From Galdieria partita (Eukaryota > Rhodophyta > Bangiophyceae > Galdieriales > Galdieriaceae): a stretch of DNA of 64,000 nucleotides. Both the position numbers and the translations under genes were made by a program. The notes beneath the pieces are model-generated. The model did not search any database. It had not been told where the DNA came from and was given only the letters and a program-made list of their open reading frames with translations. The stretch covers positions 186,001 through 250,000 of the forward strand of contig BQMJ01000004.1 of NCBI GenBank assembly GCA_025991245.1. The letters run 5' to 3'. Shown in pieces: positions 10,624 to 23,300 of this stretch (positions within the stretch are counted from its first letter, which is position 1; the number at the start of each line of letters is the position of its first letter).

Positions 10624-13600
10624 TCAACACAAATATTTTATTATGGTATCTGTTTTGACATAAATGAAAATGGGAATGCATTGTTCTGCAGTTTGTTGCT
10701 CAAGTTCCTTTATCCAAATGGAAAGTGATTGGCTACAGAAAGAAAATTCAGTGTTTAGAACAATCATAGAGTGCTTGGAAACTTACTTTGCCTGTTCTAT
10801 TGATTGAAAATGCTCAAGTAAAGTTTCCATGTATTTTGTAGGAACAAATACGGAGACAGCTTGTGGTAAGCATTCCAGAAAAGTTTCCAATGTCGCCCAA
10901 GTTCTCGGCAGTCCATCTATGAGAGTAAAAATAAAACATGGAATAAGGGAATGATCCTCTTTCAACTGAAAACAACGCAATAAGTCAATAGCATTGGAAT
11001 CCAACAACTGTGGAGTTTCAATTCTTCCACCTTTCCATTTCTCCAGCCATGAAGAAGATGCTTCATAAGACATGGGAAATGGTCCTTTCCAATCTCTCCA
11101 ATCCTCCTCCTGTTCACTAGTTGAATCACCCATCATCCAATGCTTCCAGGAAAAGTCCACAACTTTTTGCAATAGCTCTCTTCCCTTTTTTGCTTCATAG
11201 ACATTGTTCTTGGATACTCTATTTTTTTCGTCAAACCAAAATACTTTAGATATATGACAAGATTTGCTATTATCTCGTGTAGATATTCGATGCCATGAAG
11301 CACTCAAGCTACACAAGCTTCCATTTCGAATTCCATCAATATCAAGCATGAACTCCCAAGGGATAAAGGCAATATCTGGATCCAAAAACTAAACCATCAA
11401 ATTGGAATATATGCAATATAAAGTACCAACAACACTTACCAGAATGAATTGTGTATCTCTGCATAGTTTGTCACTATCACTATTATGGAGCAATCTGTGC
11501 AACACACTAGATGATAATATCTGCTTCGGTGTAACTTGGCTGGACTTGGATTGTTTCCTGCGCCCAAAGCACTTGAAGAACTGAAACGGCAAAGCTTCCG
11601 TTAAAGCGTTGTTCTCCTCTTTCAACATCAGGCTTTTGAGGAACTCTGCAACTTGTAGCGGAAATGGATTCATATCTTCTTGTCGAATGAAGCAGTCAGT
11701 TTCATTATCCTGCGAACGTAGATAAAGCGGTATCGTATATTGAATCTGCCTACACGGGGCATAAATAAGAAGAGATTGGTCAAAGTAATAAATAAACAAC
11801 GATTGAATAGCCAATTCCTTAGGAATGCTGTAGATACATTGACTTTGTTGTCGAATACGTCTTGAAATACTCAACCATTCTATCCAAGCTCTCCAATTCA
11901 GTCGACTCCAGTCTTCAATACTTCTCACTTTTCCTCTCATATACTGATATTTTAATATCTTTAAATGATGAAAGATCGACCATGAAGAATCGTAGAGTTG
12001 TCGAAGATCCATAATTGGATATGCACAAGAATTAGAATTGGAAAAGATTTCCTCTATCAATTTGGAGATGTCTATTGGATATTGTTGCTGCACTCTATTT
12101 CGTATCTTTTGTAAATGACCTTGAGGATTGGACAAAAGTTTCTTTGTGATCTCTCCGAATTCATAAATGGTACGACCTTCCTCCTCAAAAATGGATTGAC
12201 GTCTTTTCATACCTTCCGAAAATGTAAACTTAGCTTGCTCATTTCCAGTGAATTCAAATGACCATATATTCTTCGCCCGATTTTCCAAGTTTTCCTTAGA
12301 AAGACAACTGTCGTTGGTAGTACACCCAAAGCCTAAACCTAGTAATTAAAAAACATCTAGTAGTGAATATGGAAAGGAGCAGAATCAGCATACTTGCATT
12401 ATCGCCGACTGCATGTTGCGCAACAAATTCTTTCTTAGAATGTCTCTCGGAATTGGTATCCGATGTTTCCGATGCAAATTGTTCGTTTTTACAACTCTGA
12501 GCCAGATGATGGTCATCCGTTGGAATCACTGACAAAGAACTCTCTATTTGATAATATCTCGATTTCAAGTTATTTAAAGCATCGAATAGTAAGAGATAAT
12601 GCTGAACTTCTTCCCCTGGGAAAAAAGTAATCAGAATCCAAGCCATATTTGACAACATTCGTATAACAAACTGGATCGATCGACCAGTTACAAGCTGTAT
12701 ACAACTTTGTTTGTTCAAGTCCGTCAAGAAAAATTCTGAAAACAATAACCAACATTCATAGAATAGATAGGAAGCTCCAGAATGGTAACCTGTCAAACAA
12801 TAGTATTCTATCAATGTTATATAACCAGTCAATAATTCCCTCAGACAATAAGTACTTTTCCAAGTCTTGCATGCATTGATTAATATTCTATCAGCCTGAA
12901 TATCTTCCCAACTTTCATTCTTCGGCAAGTACTTGAAGTAGTTTCTCACATTTTCCTTCAAAGGAATCCATTTGAAAATACCCTCCATTCGTAATTGTGT
13001 TGCAAGATAAGCATTTAATAGTTTTCCTATATAAAGTTGTGCTTTAGCTATAAGAAATTCATGGCCAATCTTCTTGAAATGACCAATGGATCGGAACAGA
13101 GAATCCAATGCTTGCGAGATCAACTCTTCTTTGGTCTCTGTAGAAAACTTCCATTCTACTCTTCTCTCCATTGCATGTGCACCCTGGCTACTGATCTGAA
13201 CAGTACGTGGGCCAACAAGCCTCTCTGGTTTCGTTATAACGCTAAAACTTGACTATAAGGAAGTTTGAAAAGATACAATGAAACAACTCACCAATTAGTA
13301 GAACAATGGAACGACTGAAAGACGAAATTGCCCTTTGAATATGACATCATTTGTGTTAAGATCTTTCCTCTCAAGTAATAGAGACGACCCAACTGACGAA
13401 GTTGACCTCGATGAAACCTTATAAAAGCCAAATCGGTATTCTTGAGAGCTTCAATAAACTCCTTTTTCCTCAACAGACTACGGATTTTTATGAAAATTGC
13501 TGCGTCAGATATTTTCAAATCCAAATCCCAGAGAGATAAGTGGAAGCTCAGTCGGACATTCTCAACCAACTGACCAACAGTGAATGATGTCATACGCTCG

Positions 13601-16600
13601 AATTGTTCACATAAGCGTAGACATTCAGCATGGTGGTTTAGCTTGTTGTCAATTTCGGTTAGATATAGTCGACATAATACAGTGATACGATTGTCTCGTG
13701 TTTGCAACGACAAGGAACGAAATAATTTCTTTGCTGCTTGAAAACAACCAGTTGTTATCAGTAAGATGCCTGTTCTTATTTTCAACTCCTCAAGACTTTT
13801 GGTTCTCCAACTAGAAGAACAGTCTGCAAGCTGATTTTTCACACTTTGGGTTTTGGATTCGACCTTCTTCTCTTGCACATTTTTTCCACTTCCATTCATC
13901 GATTCCTGAACGTAATTGATTCCGCAATCTATAAGTTCTAGAGCACAAGAAAAGTAACCAAACTCCACTGCGGCATCTATAGTCTGTAACAAGTAGCTAA
14001 TAAATTCCACTTTAGACCGTGAAACGAGGTACGTATCCTACAAAAGTTTAAGCATTCAGATGAAAATCCTTGTTTCAGTCTCACCAGTATCTGCAATAAA
14101 TATCCTATGGTAATAGGATACAGCCCTGCAATTATTGAAGTTCTTACACAACGAAGAAGTATAGGTACGCTGGGAGATCTTGACATAAAAAAGTGAATAC
14201 TATGTTCCGCTGTACTGGCAGCTAAGCTATATATAGACTTTCCATTATGGATAAATATATTTGCCAAAAATGCAAGTATTTCTTGTACAAATTCTCCCAT
14301 GAGTAACGGTAATGAATGTTTCAAGTGATCACCTGTGTATTGTTTCCATATCACAAGTGATTCAAAGAGCTGTCTCTCGGCAGTTGTTTTATCTCCCGTG
14401 GAGTGAAAACCATAATGTGCCAATACAAAGGCGGTTTTTGCTTTGATGTGACTTGTATTCGGAATAGATTCATATTGCAGCTTGAGTTTCTTCATAAGAC
14501 TCTGGAAATCCTTTCTTCTAGGAATTACCTTTCCTTCATAACTGTCTACATAAACCAGCTGCGTTCCAGTCAATGGAGACCGTTGACAAAGGAAAAGATA
14601 TAAAGATGCAATTGCATCTACTTGAACTTCGAGGTCCTTTGCCGAAAAAGCTACACTGTCAAAGTTTATAGCATCCCAAGTTTCAAAGGTTTTGCATAAT
14701 TCATTATCCATGCTGCAACAGGATCTTTGAATCTCCAAAAAATGTCGGGCAATTTCCAGATATTCCGTAGAACTTCCCCTTTCTAAACAAAAATGTCCTC
14801 TGGATTGTACTTTGTACAAGTTGATCCTTAAGAGCATCTCAGAAAATGTGCATTCCATAATATGTAAATTTTTTGTCATGATAGCCATAGATGTATTAGC
14901 TGATGTATACTTGACGCTAGTTCTTACTAAATCTTCAATTTCCATGCTTATATGAAACAGCTTCTCACATTTTCTGTCATCTCTTCGTTCACTACTACCA
15001 AGTTCAGAACTTGCTGCATACAAAGCACTGTAGTAAGTATCCACATATTTAAACATCAAAGAGAACTTTTTCTCTCTAAAGGAATCCCAAATCAATAAAA
15101 AGTACATCTCGGCCCATTCTAAAGTGACCTGATCCAGTCGCTTAAGGCGATCCAAGATTGCATCAGGAGTGGGAATGCCCTTGTCTGATCTATTCCATAT
15201 TTCTAGATCTTCTTGTCCTTCTTGGTATCTTGAATTGTCAGTAAGCGAGTAATGCAAGAGCCAAAATTCATATTCTGTCTCATGCAACTGCATACGGCCA
15301 TCTGCAAACCTTAAGCTATAGAGGACTGTTGGCTTGGGATACTTTATCAAAGCAGATGGTGTGAGAAATGAACTCCGAACCTCCAACTGCTCTCTTAATA
15401 GATTCAATTTATGATTCTTCTCAGACTGAGGTTGAGTGAATTTATCACCGAATAAGTTGGAGAATCGTGGATGCAACTCTTCAGCGTCTAGGGAACCAAA
15501 CTCAGAGTCCCAATCCTCATCCTCAGACACCATTGCCTTTCTCTTCTCTCTATTCATATTATCATTGATATTCCTAAGAATGTAGTTAGGTAGACTTTTA
15601 AAGTGATTAGAATGAGAAACTACATTTTCAGTTCAAAATGACGATTCGTTATCTCTTCATCATCTACCGAAAGAACAACAGGTGAAATATAGTTTACACA
15701 AAAATAAGCAGCATCATAAAATCTTAGATGAAACAAACAATCGCATAGATTCAAAAACGATTCAACAAAATCACCCGGTATAAAATATTTTAGTTGACTT
15801 CGTGGTTCATTATTGGACTTTTCTACATGATTTTTGGAGTCTGAATATACAGCAGGTGTACTTTGTTGTAGGACAACTTCTTGAATGTGAAACAAACATC
15901 TTCCACAGTAATCTGTAAAGTAAACAGCTGCCTGGAGCCAATGCTTTGCCTTCATTTCACCGACAGCTGTCCACTTCAGACTAGTCAGTAACCATTTCCT
16001 AAATCCCATTTCTGCTCCAAAAAATGCGGGCTGTAAGGCTTGCTTAAAGCAAGTCAAGGCCACATCTTGCTTATTCTTAGAATTGTAAAAAAGACCTTTT
16101 TCAATCAAATATTCCGCTTCGAGTAAATTTTTAGCCAGAAGAACTCTATTTTTCTCCACAGTAATGCCGGCACTTTGCAGCCTAGCTTCTAAAATTTCAA
16201 GTTTTTCTTGAATGGTCTGAAAAGCAAGATCCTTGTCAAATTCTATGTTTTCGGTTCGAGAAAGAACACACAAATTCAACAGAGCTCTGACATGAGCTGT
16301 AAGTCTCTGGCGGGCTGATGCATATGCAAGTTCCCATTCCAAGATTTCTCTCGCCCTTGCTTTCCTGTTGTTTCCTGGTTGTTCATACACGCAAATGGCC
16401 AGAGTCGATGTAAGCTTTGGAGAGTCATCTGCCCGAAGTTGGGAGGGTGTAAGGTTTTCTGCTATACAAGAAGGCTGCGTCTGGGAAGAGAGTTTCAACA
16501 AACATTCCAAGGATTTCTCCTAAGAAATATTCATTACAAGTTCTACTGTTTCTGGTGGACTCACAAGAAGTGTTTTTGAAAATTCATGCTCTTGAGTTAT

Positions 16601-16739
16601 CTGCTGCTTGCTGAGAAAGAGAGATTCTGAAGACTTTTCTATGCTTTCTTGTTGCAAACCTCTGTTAGTATTCTTCAACCTGCTAAGTTATTTGAGTAAT
16701 TTCCGTAGTAGTCGTTGGGAGAAGTTACCTTTCATTCAT
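10624..16739 (-). CDS. Giant helical-repeat protein (~1,904 aa), faint separase/CFAP46-like C-terminus
   Basis: Nine exons on the minus strand: 16739-16729, 16679-16565, 16519-15624, 15573-14085, 14037-13292, 13241-12394, 12338-11440, 11388-10787 and 10732-10624. Introns are 45-55 nt and phases agree throughout. Most of the protein is alpha-helical, TPR-like and Cys/Leu-rich. Near residue 1,670 stands FLDPDIAFIPWEFMLD followed by SLCSLSASWH, reminiscent of the D..L..LPWE...VSR.PSL stretch of separase (peptidase C50) and the related CHAT-like end of CFAP46. No GHG or catalytic-Cys motif follows, so it is not an obvious protease. Size fits separase (1,600-2,200 aa). The last exon is less certain: without splicing at 10786 the protein stops at 10783, 35 residues shorter. 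Confidence 0.6.
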
Positions 16740-17366
16740 TCGTTCTCTAAAGTAGTCATAAACTTGTGAAGACCTGTTAGTGTGTTGTCAACATTAGCTA
16801 GAATAAATTGGGACATTCTTCAATCCCGCCATTTTTGCTGCCAACTTCTAAAGAGTGCATCCAAGAAAAAAGATATTATAGGAGTTGATGAATATTGCGT
16901 ATTAAGGCGAAAAGCAGCTGAATGCTAGAGAAGGTATAACGATTGAACACAAAGTGATTTATAAACCGAGACTCATGTTAAAGATTTCTATCAATAATTA
17001 TATCCAAATATTGCTTGGTTTAAGAAAGAATTCATTCTATATAATAGTTCTACAGGACTCTTGTATTTTAAGACTTCAAACCGAAACAGAGGTCTTTTTC
17101 TAACTTATATTTTTCAATCGAGTCTTTTGCAATATAGATCTTAGCCTTGAGCTAACTTTGTCTTATCACTGTACAGATTTTTCATAAAGAATTCGTTGGA
17201 TTTGATGAATAGAACGCCCTTTTTACTCCTTAGAGGCTGTTTATTTGAAGGCTTCACTCTGTGTCTTCCTTCATTTATCTTTTATAACATAATATTTGTT
17301 TAGAGACGTACATTCGAGAGGAACGAAAGAAGATTGCCATTCTTCCCCATTTGGCGCTAAATTTGA
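16740..17366. other. 627-bp divergent promoter region (helical-repeat gene / POLE)
   Basis: AT-rich, without a convincing coding frame. It carries a TTTGGCGC box at its right end. A weaker TCCCGCC box sits at 16824-16830, 85 bp upstream of the helical-repeat gene. Nothing else recognised. Confidence 0.5.
17350..17357 (+). promoter_or_regulatory. E2F-like site immediately upstream of DNA polymerase epsilon
   Basis: TTTGGCGC, followed by TAAA so the whole is nearly palindromic, ends 9 bp before the POLE start codon. It matches the E2F consensus TTTSSCGC exactly. Replication genes are classical E2F targets, so the context supports the call. It lies either in the 5' leader or at the transcription start. 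Confidence 0.6.
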
Positions 17367-20300
17367 ATGCTGGTAAGTAGCAAGTCAAACACTATTCTGA
17401 ATATATTCATTGTTTTCATAGTCTCAAAGAAAACGGAATACACTTGAAACTACTACTGCAACTGAAGAAGGAGATGTACCTTTCTACCAACAACAAGTGA
17501 AAGAAAGGAGAAAGAAGCAAGGCAAGTTTCATCTATTCCGGTACAGCCCCTTCAAAATATTGACAACTCGCTGTAGACAAGCTTGACAGAGATAGTGGAT
17601 TTGAGCCGTTGCTACCTCTAGCAGGATCTAAAGTTGGCTGGCTGTTTAATGTAGTAGCAACTACCGTAGAAGATTCTACAAACAAGAGAGTCACTCAGGT
17701 AGAGGAATTCCCGTTTAGCCTTGACAAACTACTTAACGCTTAGAAGGCTGTCGACCTCTTTTTTATTGGTGCCGATGGAAGTCATTTTCGCGCCACAATG
17801 ATATGTAGGCCATATTTTTATCTCAAGGTAAAAGAAGGCTCGGAGGCAGAAGTAGAATTCGTCCTGAAGAAATATTTTCGTGACAAAATCTATGCTATAA
17901 AGCAAGTAGCTCTTCACGACCAGTCTGTTCCAAATCATGTGGCCAGTATGACAAAAAGACCTTTACTAGGCGTCGAATTTCGAACTATGTCAGATCTCAA
18001 CGAAGTTTCAAGCTTTGTTCTTCGTAGATTGGAAGAGTTCAAAACGAGCAGGAATATGCTATTAGAAGAAGCAAAGGAGAATGAAGAAAATACAACGTAT
18101 GAACAGAATTCAGCCCATAGTATACGTAACTTTGAAATAATTTAGGGGAAGCGATGGATTTCATTCAATTCTTGAAATATTTGAATATGACGTATCTCCC
18201 ATTTCAAGAACTATGATAAGTCAAAATATACACGTTGGTCTTTGGTACAATGTCCGTGTCGACTCCAAGTCCAATGCAGTTCTGAGTCTTCTTCCAGAGA
18301 TAGTAGAAAGGCCTCAGCCCATTGTTCTGGCATTTGATATTGAGACAACAAAGGCTCCGCTTAAATTTCCTGACGCAAAGACGGGTGATGAGGTTATGAT
18401 GATATCTTGGATGATAGATGGGAAAGGATATCTAGGTGTAAATAGACAAATTGTTGCTGCAGATATTGACGACTTCACTTATAGTCCCCGAGATGAGGTC
18501 TGTATTGTATATATTGGTGGAGTTAAGTTGACATTTTGTAGTTCCCAGGAGATTTTACAGTTTTCAATGAAACTGACGAAAGGTCTTTATTGCTACGATT
18601 CCTTACCGAGGTACAGCTACATTCTCCACAAATTTTTGTTACATATAATGGAGATGTATTTGACTGGCCCTTTGTTTTCGAAAGAGCGAGATATCATGAT
18701 ATCGATATAGAAAAGGAAATAGGAATATCATGCAATCAAAGGGAAACTCGAGGACGTGCGACGATCCATTTGGACTGCATGCACTGGGTTAATCGAGATT
18801 CATACCTGCCACAGGGATCCCGCGGTCTAAAAGCAGTCACTCGTTCATTGCTTGGGTATGCATAACTTTCAGGCTGAACTGCAACTTTTGCTAAAAATGA
18901 TTGTATTAGTTACGATCCTCTGGAGCTTGATCCAGAAGAAATGATTCCTGCGGCTAGACATAATCCCCAATTATTAGCATCCTATTCAGTTTCTGACGCA
19001 GTTTGCACGTATTACCTGTACATGAGATACGTCCACCCGTTCATATTTTCGCTTTGTAATATTGTTCCACTCCCACCGGAAGACGTTCTGCGCAGAGGCT
19101 CTGGAACCTTGTGTGAGAATTTATTAATGAAAGAAGCTTATCAACAGGATATTCTATGCCCTAATAAACACCAAACTACGGAGGAAAAATATTATGAAGG
19201 TCATCTTTTAGAAAACGAGACCTATATCGGAGGACACGTGGAGGCTCTACAAGCAGGCGTTTTTCGAAGCGACTTGCCAGGTTCGTCTTTGACCTTGAAA
19301 TAGGCTTCATTGAAAATTCCTTTAGTTCAGTTCTCGCTTTCCCCTGAAGTATTAGTTGATCTTACCAGCAGACTAGATGAAATATTGCAGCACGCAATGA
19401 ATAGGCTGAAAATTGATCCATCAACGGTGACGAATTACGTTCATCTAGTAGTAAGACTCCTTTCTTGATTATAGTTGGCTTCTATAATAACCATTTAAAC
19501 AGTCGTCTCTAAGAGATTCGTTGAAGGCTCTAGAAAGTTCACCTGCTTTAAATGACTTTCCAGTTATTTATCATTTGGATGTCGGTGCCATGTACCCAAA
19601 CATCATTCTGACCAATCGACTGCAACCCCATGCCATTGTCTCCAAGAGCCAGTGTGCATCATGTGCCTTCAACGAGTTGGAAGATTCACATTGTAAAAGG
19701 AATTTGAAGTAATGTTTATTTTCATTTGTTATATTTTATTAATGAATGGGATTAGATGGACTTGGAAAGGAGAGTATTATCCAGCAACTCACGGTGAAAC
19801 TGACCAGATAAGAAGAGATATTCTATTCAATCCAAGTGGCAATCGGATAGAACATTTTAGAAACTCTGATGAATTCCACCGGCGACTGAAACAGTATTGT
19901 CAAAAGATCTACAAGAAGACGTTAGACAGCTATACTGAAGTAAGCAAATTATCTATTTATTACAGTTGCAATTTACAATTTTTAGGAAAGAGAAGCTACG
20001 GTGTGTCAGAGAGAACATCCCTTCTATGTTAACACCGTAAGGGCATTTCGAGATCGGCGCTATGAATACAAAAAATTATTGAAACAATGGAAAAAGAAGC
20101 TACAAGATGCTGAAATGAATAAGGATTGGAAAAGCATTGAAGAAGCGAAAAAGATGTGTATACTTTACGAAAGTTTACAATTAGCTCATAAATGTATCCT
20201 TAATTCCTTTTATGGCTATGTGATGAGAAAGGCTGCAAGATGGTAAGAATCGTCGAACATACCATATCTCTTATGTATTATATGAAAATAGGTATTCCAT

Positions 20301-23300
20301 GGAAATGGCAGGTGTTGTGACTCAAATAGGGGCAAACATCATTCGCTATGCTCGCAGTGTTGTAGACGGTGTCGGAATAGCTTTGGAATTAGATACTGAT
20401 GGTATTTGGTGCGTCCTTCCAAAAAGTTTCCCTGAGAAGATTGCCTTTCGAACAAGTTAGTTGTTTGGTTTGCTTTTTTCCCACAATTGTTTGATTTGTC
20501 GTAGGTGACCAAGTTACATATGAGAGCAGTTTCATCTGTGAAATACTAAATTACGGAATATTCCTGCAATTCAGCAATCCCCAATATCAATTCTTGGTTG
20601 ACAAGGACAGAAAAGAATTTGAAAAGGAGACTGTTTGCACTATTGAATTCGAAGTAAGATAGTTAGTGAGATAGCATGTATTCTATTTTGAAATCTGTGC
20701 AAAGTTTGACGGTCCCTATCGCGCCATGATCTTACCTGCTTCTAAGGAGGAAGGCAAAAGTATCAAGAAAAGATATGCAGTATTTCACTTTGATGGAAGT
20801 ATGGCGGAGTTGAAAGGATTTGAAATGAAACGACGAGGAGAGCTGAAGCTCATTAAAATTTTTCAGTCAGACTTATTTCAGCGCTTTCTCTTGGGAAAGA
20901 CGTTAGAGGTAACTTACAGTGAATTCTCCTATCGCTATTTTCTCATGGATGGCAGGAATGTTATCAGAAGGTAGGAGAAGCTGCAAATAATTGGCTCCAA
21001 GTACTGGAAACACAAGGAGCCTCTTGTAGCGAACAGGAAATTATTGAACTACTAGCAGAACAAAATACTATGAGCAAGTCATTGGGAGAGTATTTGAAAT
21101 TGAAACAGAAGAGTCTTGCTATCACTACTGCTAAGAGACTAGCTGAGTTTTTAGGTCCTCAAATGGTTTGTGAAAAATGTCCATGTGACAAACATTGAAA
21201 CATTAAGAATTCTCAATAGGTTCGAGATAAGGGCCTTGCTTGCAAATATGTGATAGCCAGAAAGCCTGAAAATGCACAGGTATTATCTGAACTTGGTGTT
21301 TCATAAATCTTCTGAATTTACTCGCATAGGTTACGGAACGTGCTATTCCCATTCAGATCTTTTCCGCTGAACAAACTGTCAGAGAATCTTTTCTGAAGAA
21401 ATGGTTAAAAGAAACGGATAGTGAAGCCATACAACTTCGAGAATTTTTAGATTGGCAGTACTATAAAGAAAGGCTAGCATCAACTATTCAGAAAATTATT
21501 ACCATTCCAGCGGCTTTTCAGTCCATCGATAATCCGGTACCAAGGTATGGAATGACTTGCAAAGACTAACATTGCTTAAATGGAATGTTTATCTAGGGTT
21601 GCTCATCCAGAATGGCTCTCAACGAAACTAAGAGATGTGTCAAGTCGGGAGAAACAATCCAGAGTCGGTGACTTCTTCTCAAAGTCCAATGAAAACTCAG
21701 CCCTCCAAAAAGAACCCATACCAGATTTAGAGGCTATTTCTGAACTTGGAATGCCAATACTTTTCGAGAAACCGATTCAGACTGAGAACACAGCTGCTGA
21801 GGAAGAAATCACTCAGAGTGATATTTCGAGAGAAGAAAATAAACCTAATATTCAGAAAAGTTTTTATCGATGGTTGGTATACATGAGGAATGTTTGGAGG
21901 CTTGAAAGAAGAAATAAGGCTATGAAGCGCGGACAAAAAAGATTACATGGAAACCTCGAAAACATGTATGACAGAGATATCCTACCATCATCCCGTCAGA
22001 GACAGCGCAAAGATATTCGACAATTTATATTACCTGATCCAAGCGTCGCATCTGAAGAGTTCCAACTAAATACCGAATTGCATATTTTATCTGTCCAAAC
22101 GACTGAAACACCGGGAGAATTTCAAATCTGGATAGTTCCCAGATTTCCTCAAGATACTCGTAGAAACAAGCCTCTCGAAAAGGTACGTTGGTTTTCCAAC
22201 TGCTCGCGTTTGTTTCTTAACCAATGATATAGCCTTTTCGTTTTTATGTATATTCTAAAAGAGTTTTGTATGTAAACTGCAGACAACCAGCAGAAAGTAC
22301 TAGTGGACTGCTAGTATCCAACATGTGGCTCCCAAGGTATAGGAAACCCTGCTACTTGTATCAAGTGGAAGTAGAAGAAGATGTTTTTCAGCGTCGGCAA
22401 AGTGAACTGGAGGACTTGGTCTCCCTCTCGGAAGTAGAAGGCATTTATGAAAGCCAAGTCTCACTTCTCACGAGTGTTTGTCAACGACTTGGAAACGTCT
22501 GTAAGATTAAAGACTCTGTTACTTTTGGGCGTATGTTTCAGGGAGATAAGGTAGATATACAACAGATAGAGCCCATAACTAGCGAACAAGGTTATCTTAA
22601 CCACTTATCCAATCTCGAAGACAAGGTATTTTCGGATTGTTCTTTTATAGTTCTTTTCAAAAATGTGGTGCTAGGCAATTTTGTACATTTGTTTGTCGAG
22701 TACTAAAGAAAGAGGACTGATTGCCTTGACAGTTCCCAATCTGAACAAAATTTGGCTGTACTTTGTCTCGATAGGACAACAGTGTCCTCATATTGAACTG
22801 AATCGACTCTTGGAAGAAAGTTGTTCTCCCACTTTTCTAGAAAAGGTAGATACCAGTAGTTGGCAAGTTGAGTCTTCCGTTTTTAAAAGCTATGGAGAAG
22901 CTCTCAAAGCATTGTCTATGCAAGCAAGTGAAATTTTGAAACCATCTCCCAGTCATTTTTGCATTCTCTTTGTACAATCATGTCTTTCGCTTTCTGTGCT
23001 TGCCAAAAGCTTTCGGTGTGCTAATGCGACTCCCGTCAGTTGTGTAGACTATATATGGCAAGACAGCCAGTTTCCAGTCATCGGTTGGGAGGTGAGTCTG
23101 TGTCACATTGAAATCACTAAAAGTGAAATGAGTCATCTTCGTAGTTATTGGTAGTGAAACAATTCTTGCGGAGAAGCGAACATATCATCTTACAAGCTCA
23201 ATATGTGCTCTCATTTGCTAGAATTTCGCAACTTCCTATTGGAAACATCTCCATGAATGATCCTTTTTCACAATGTTTCGATATGAACTGGGCCCGAGAA

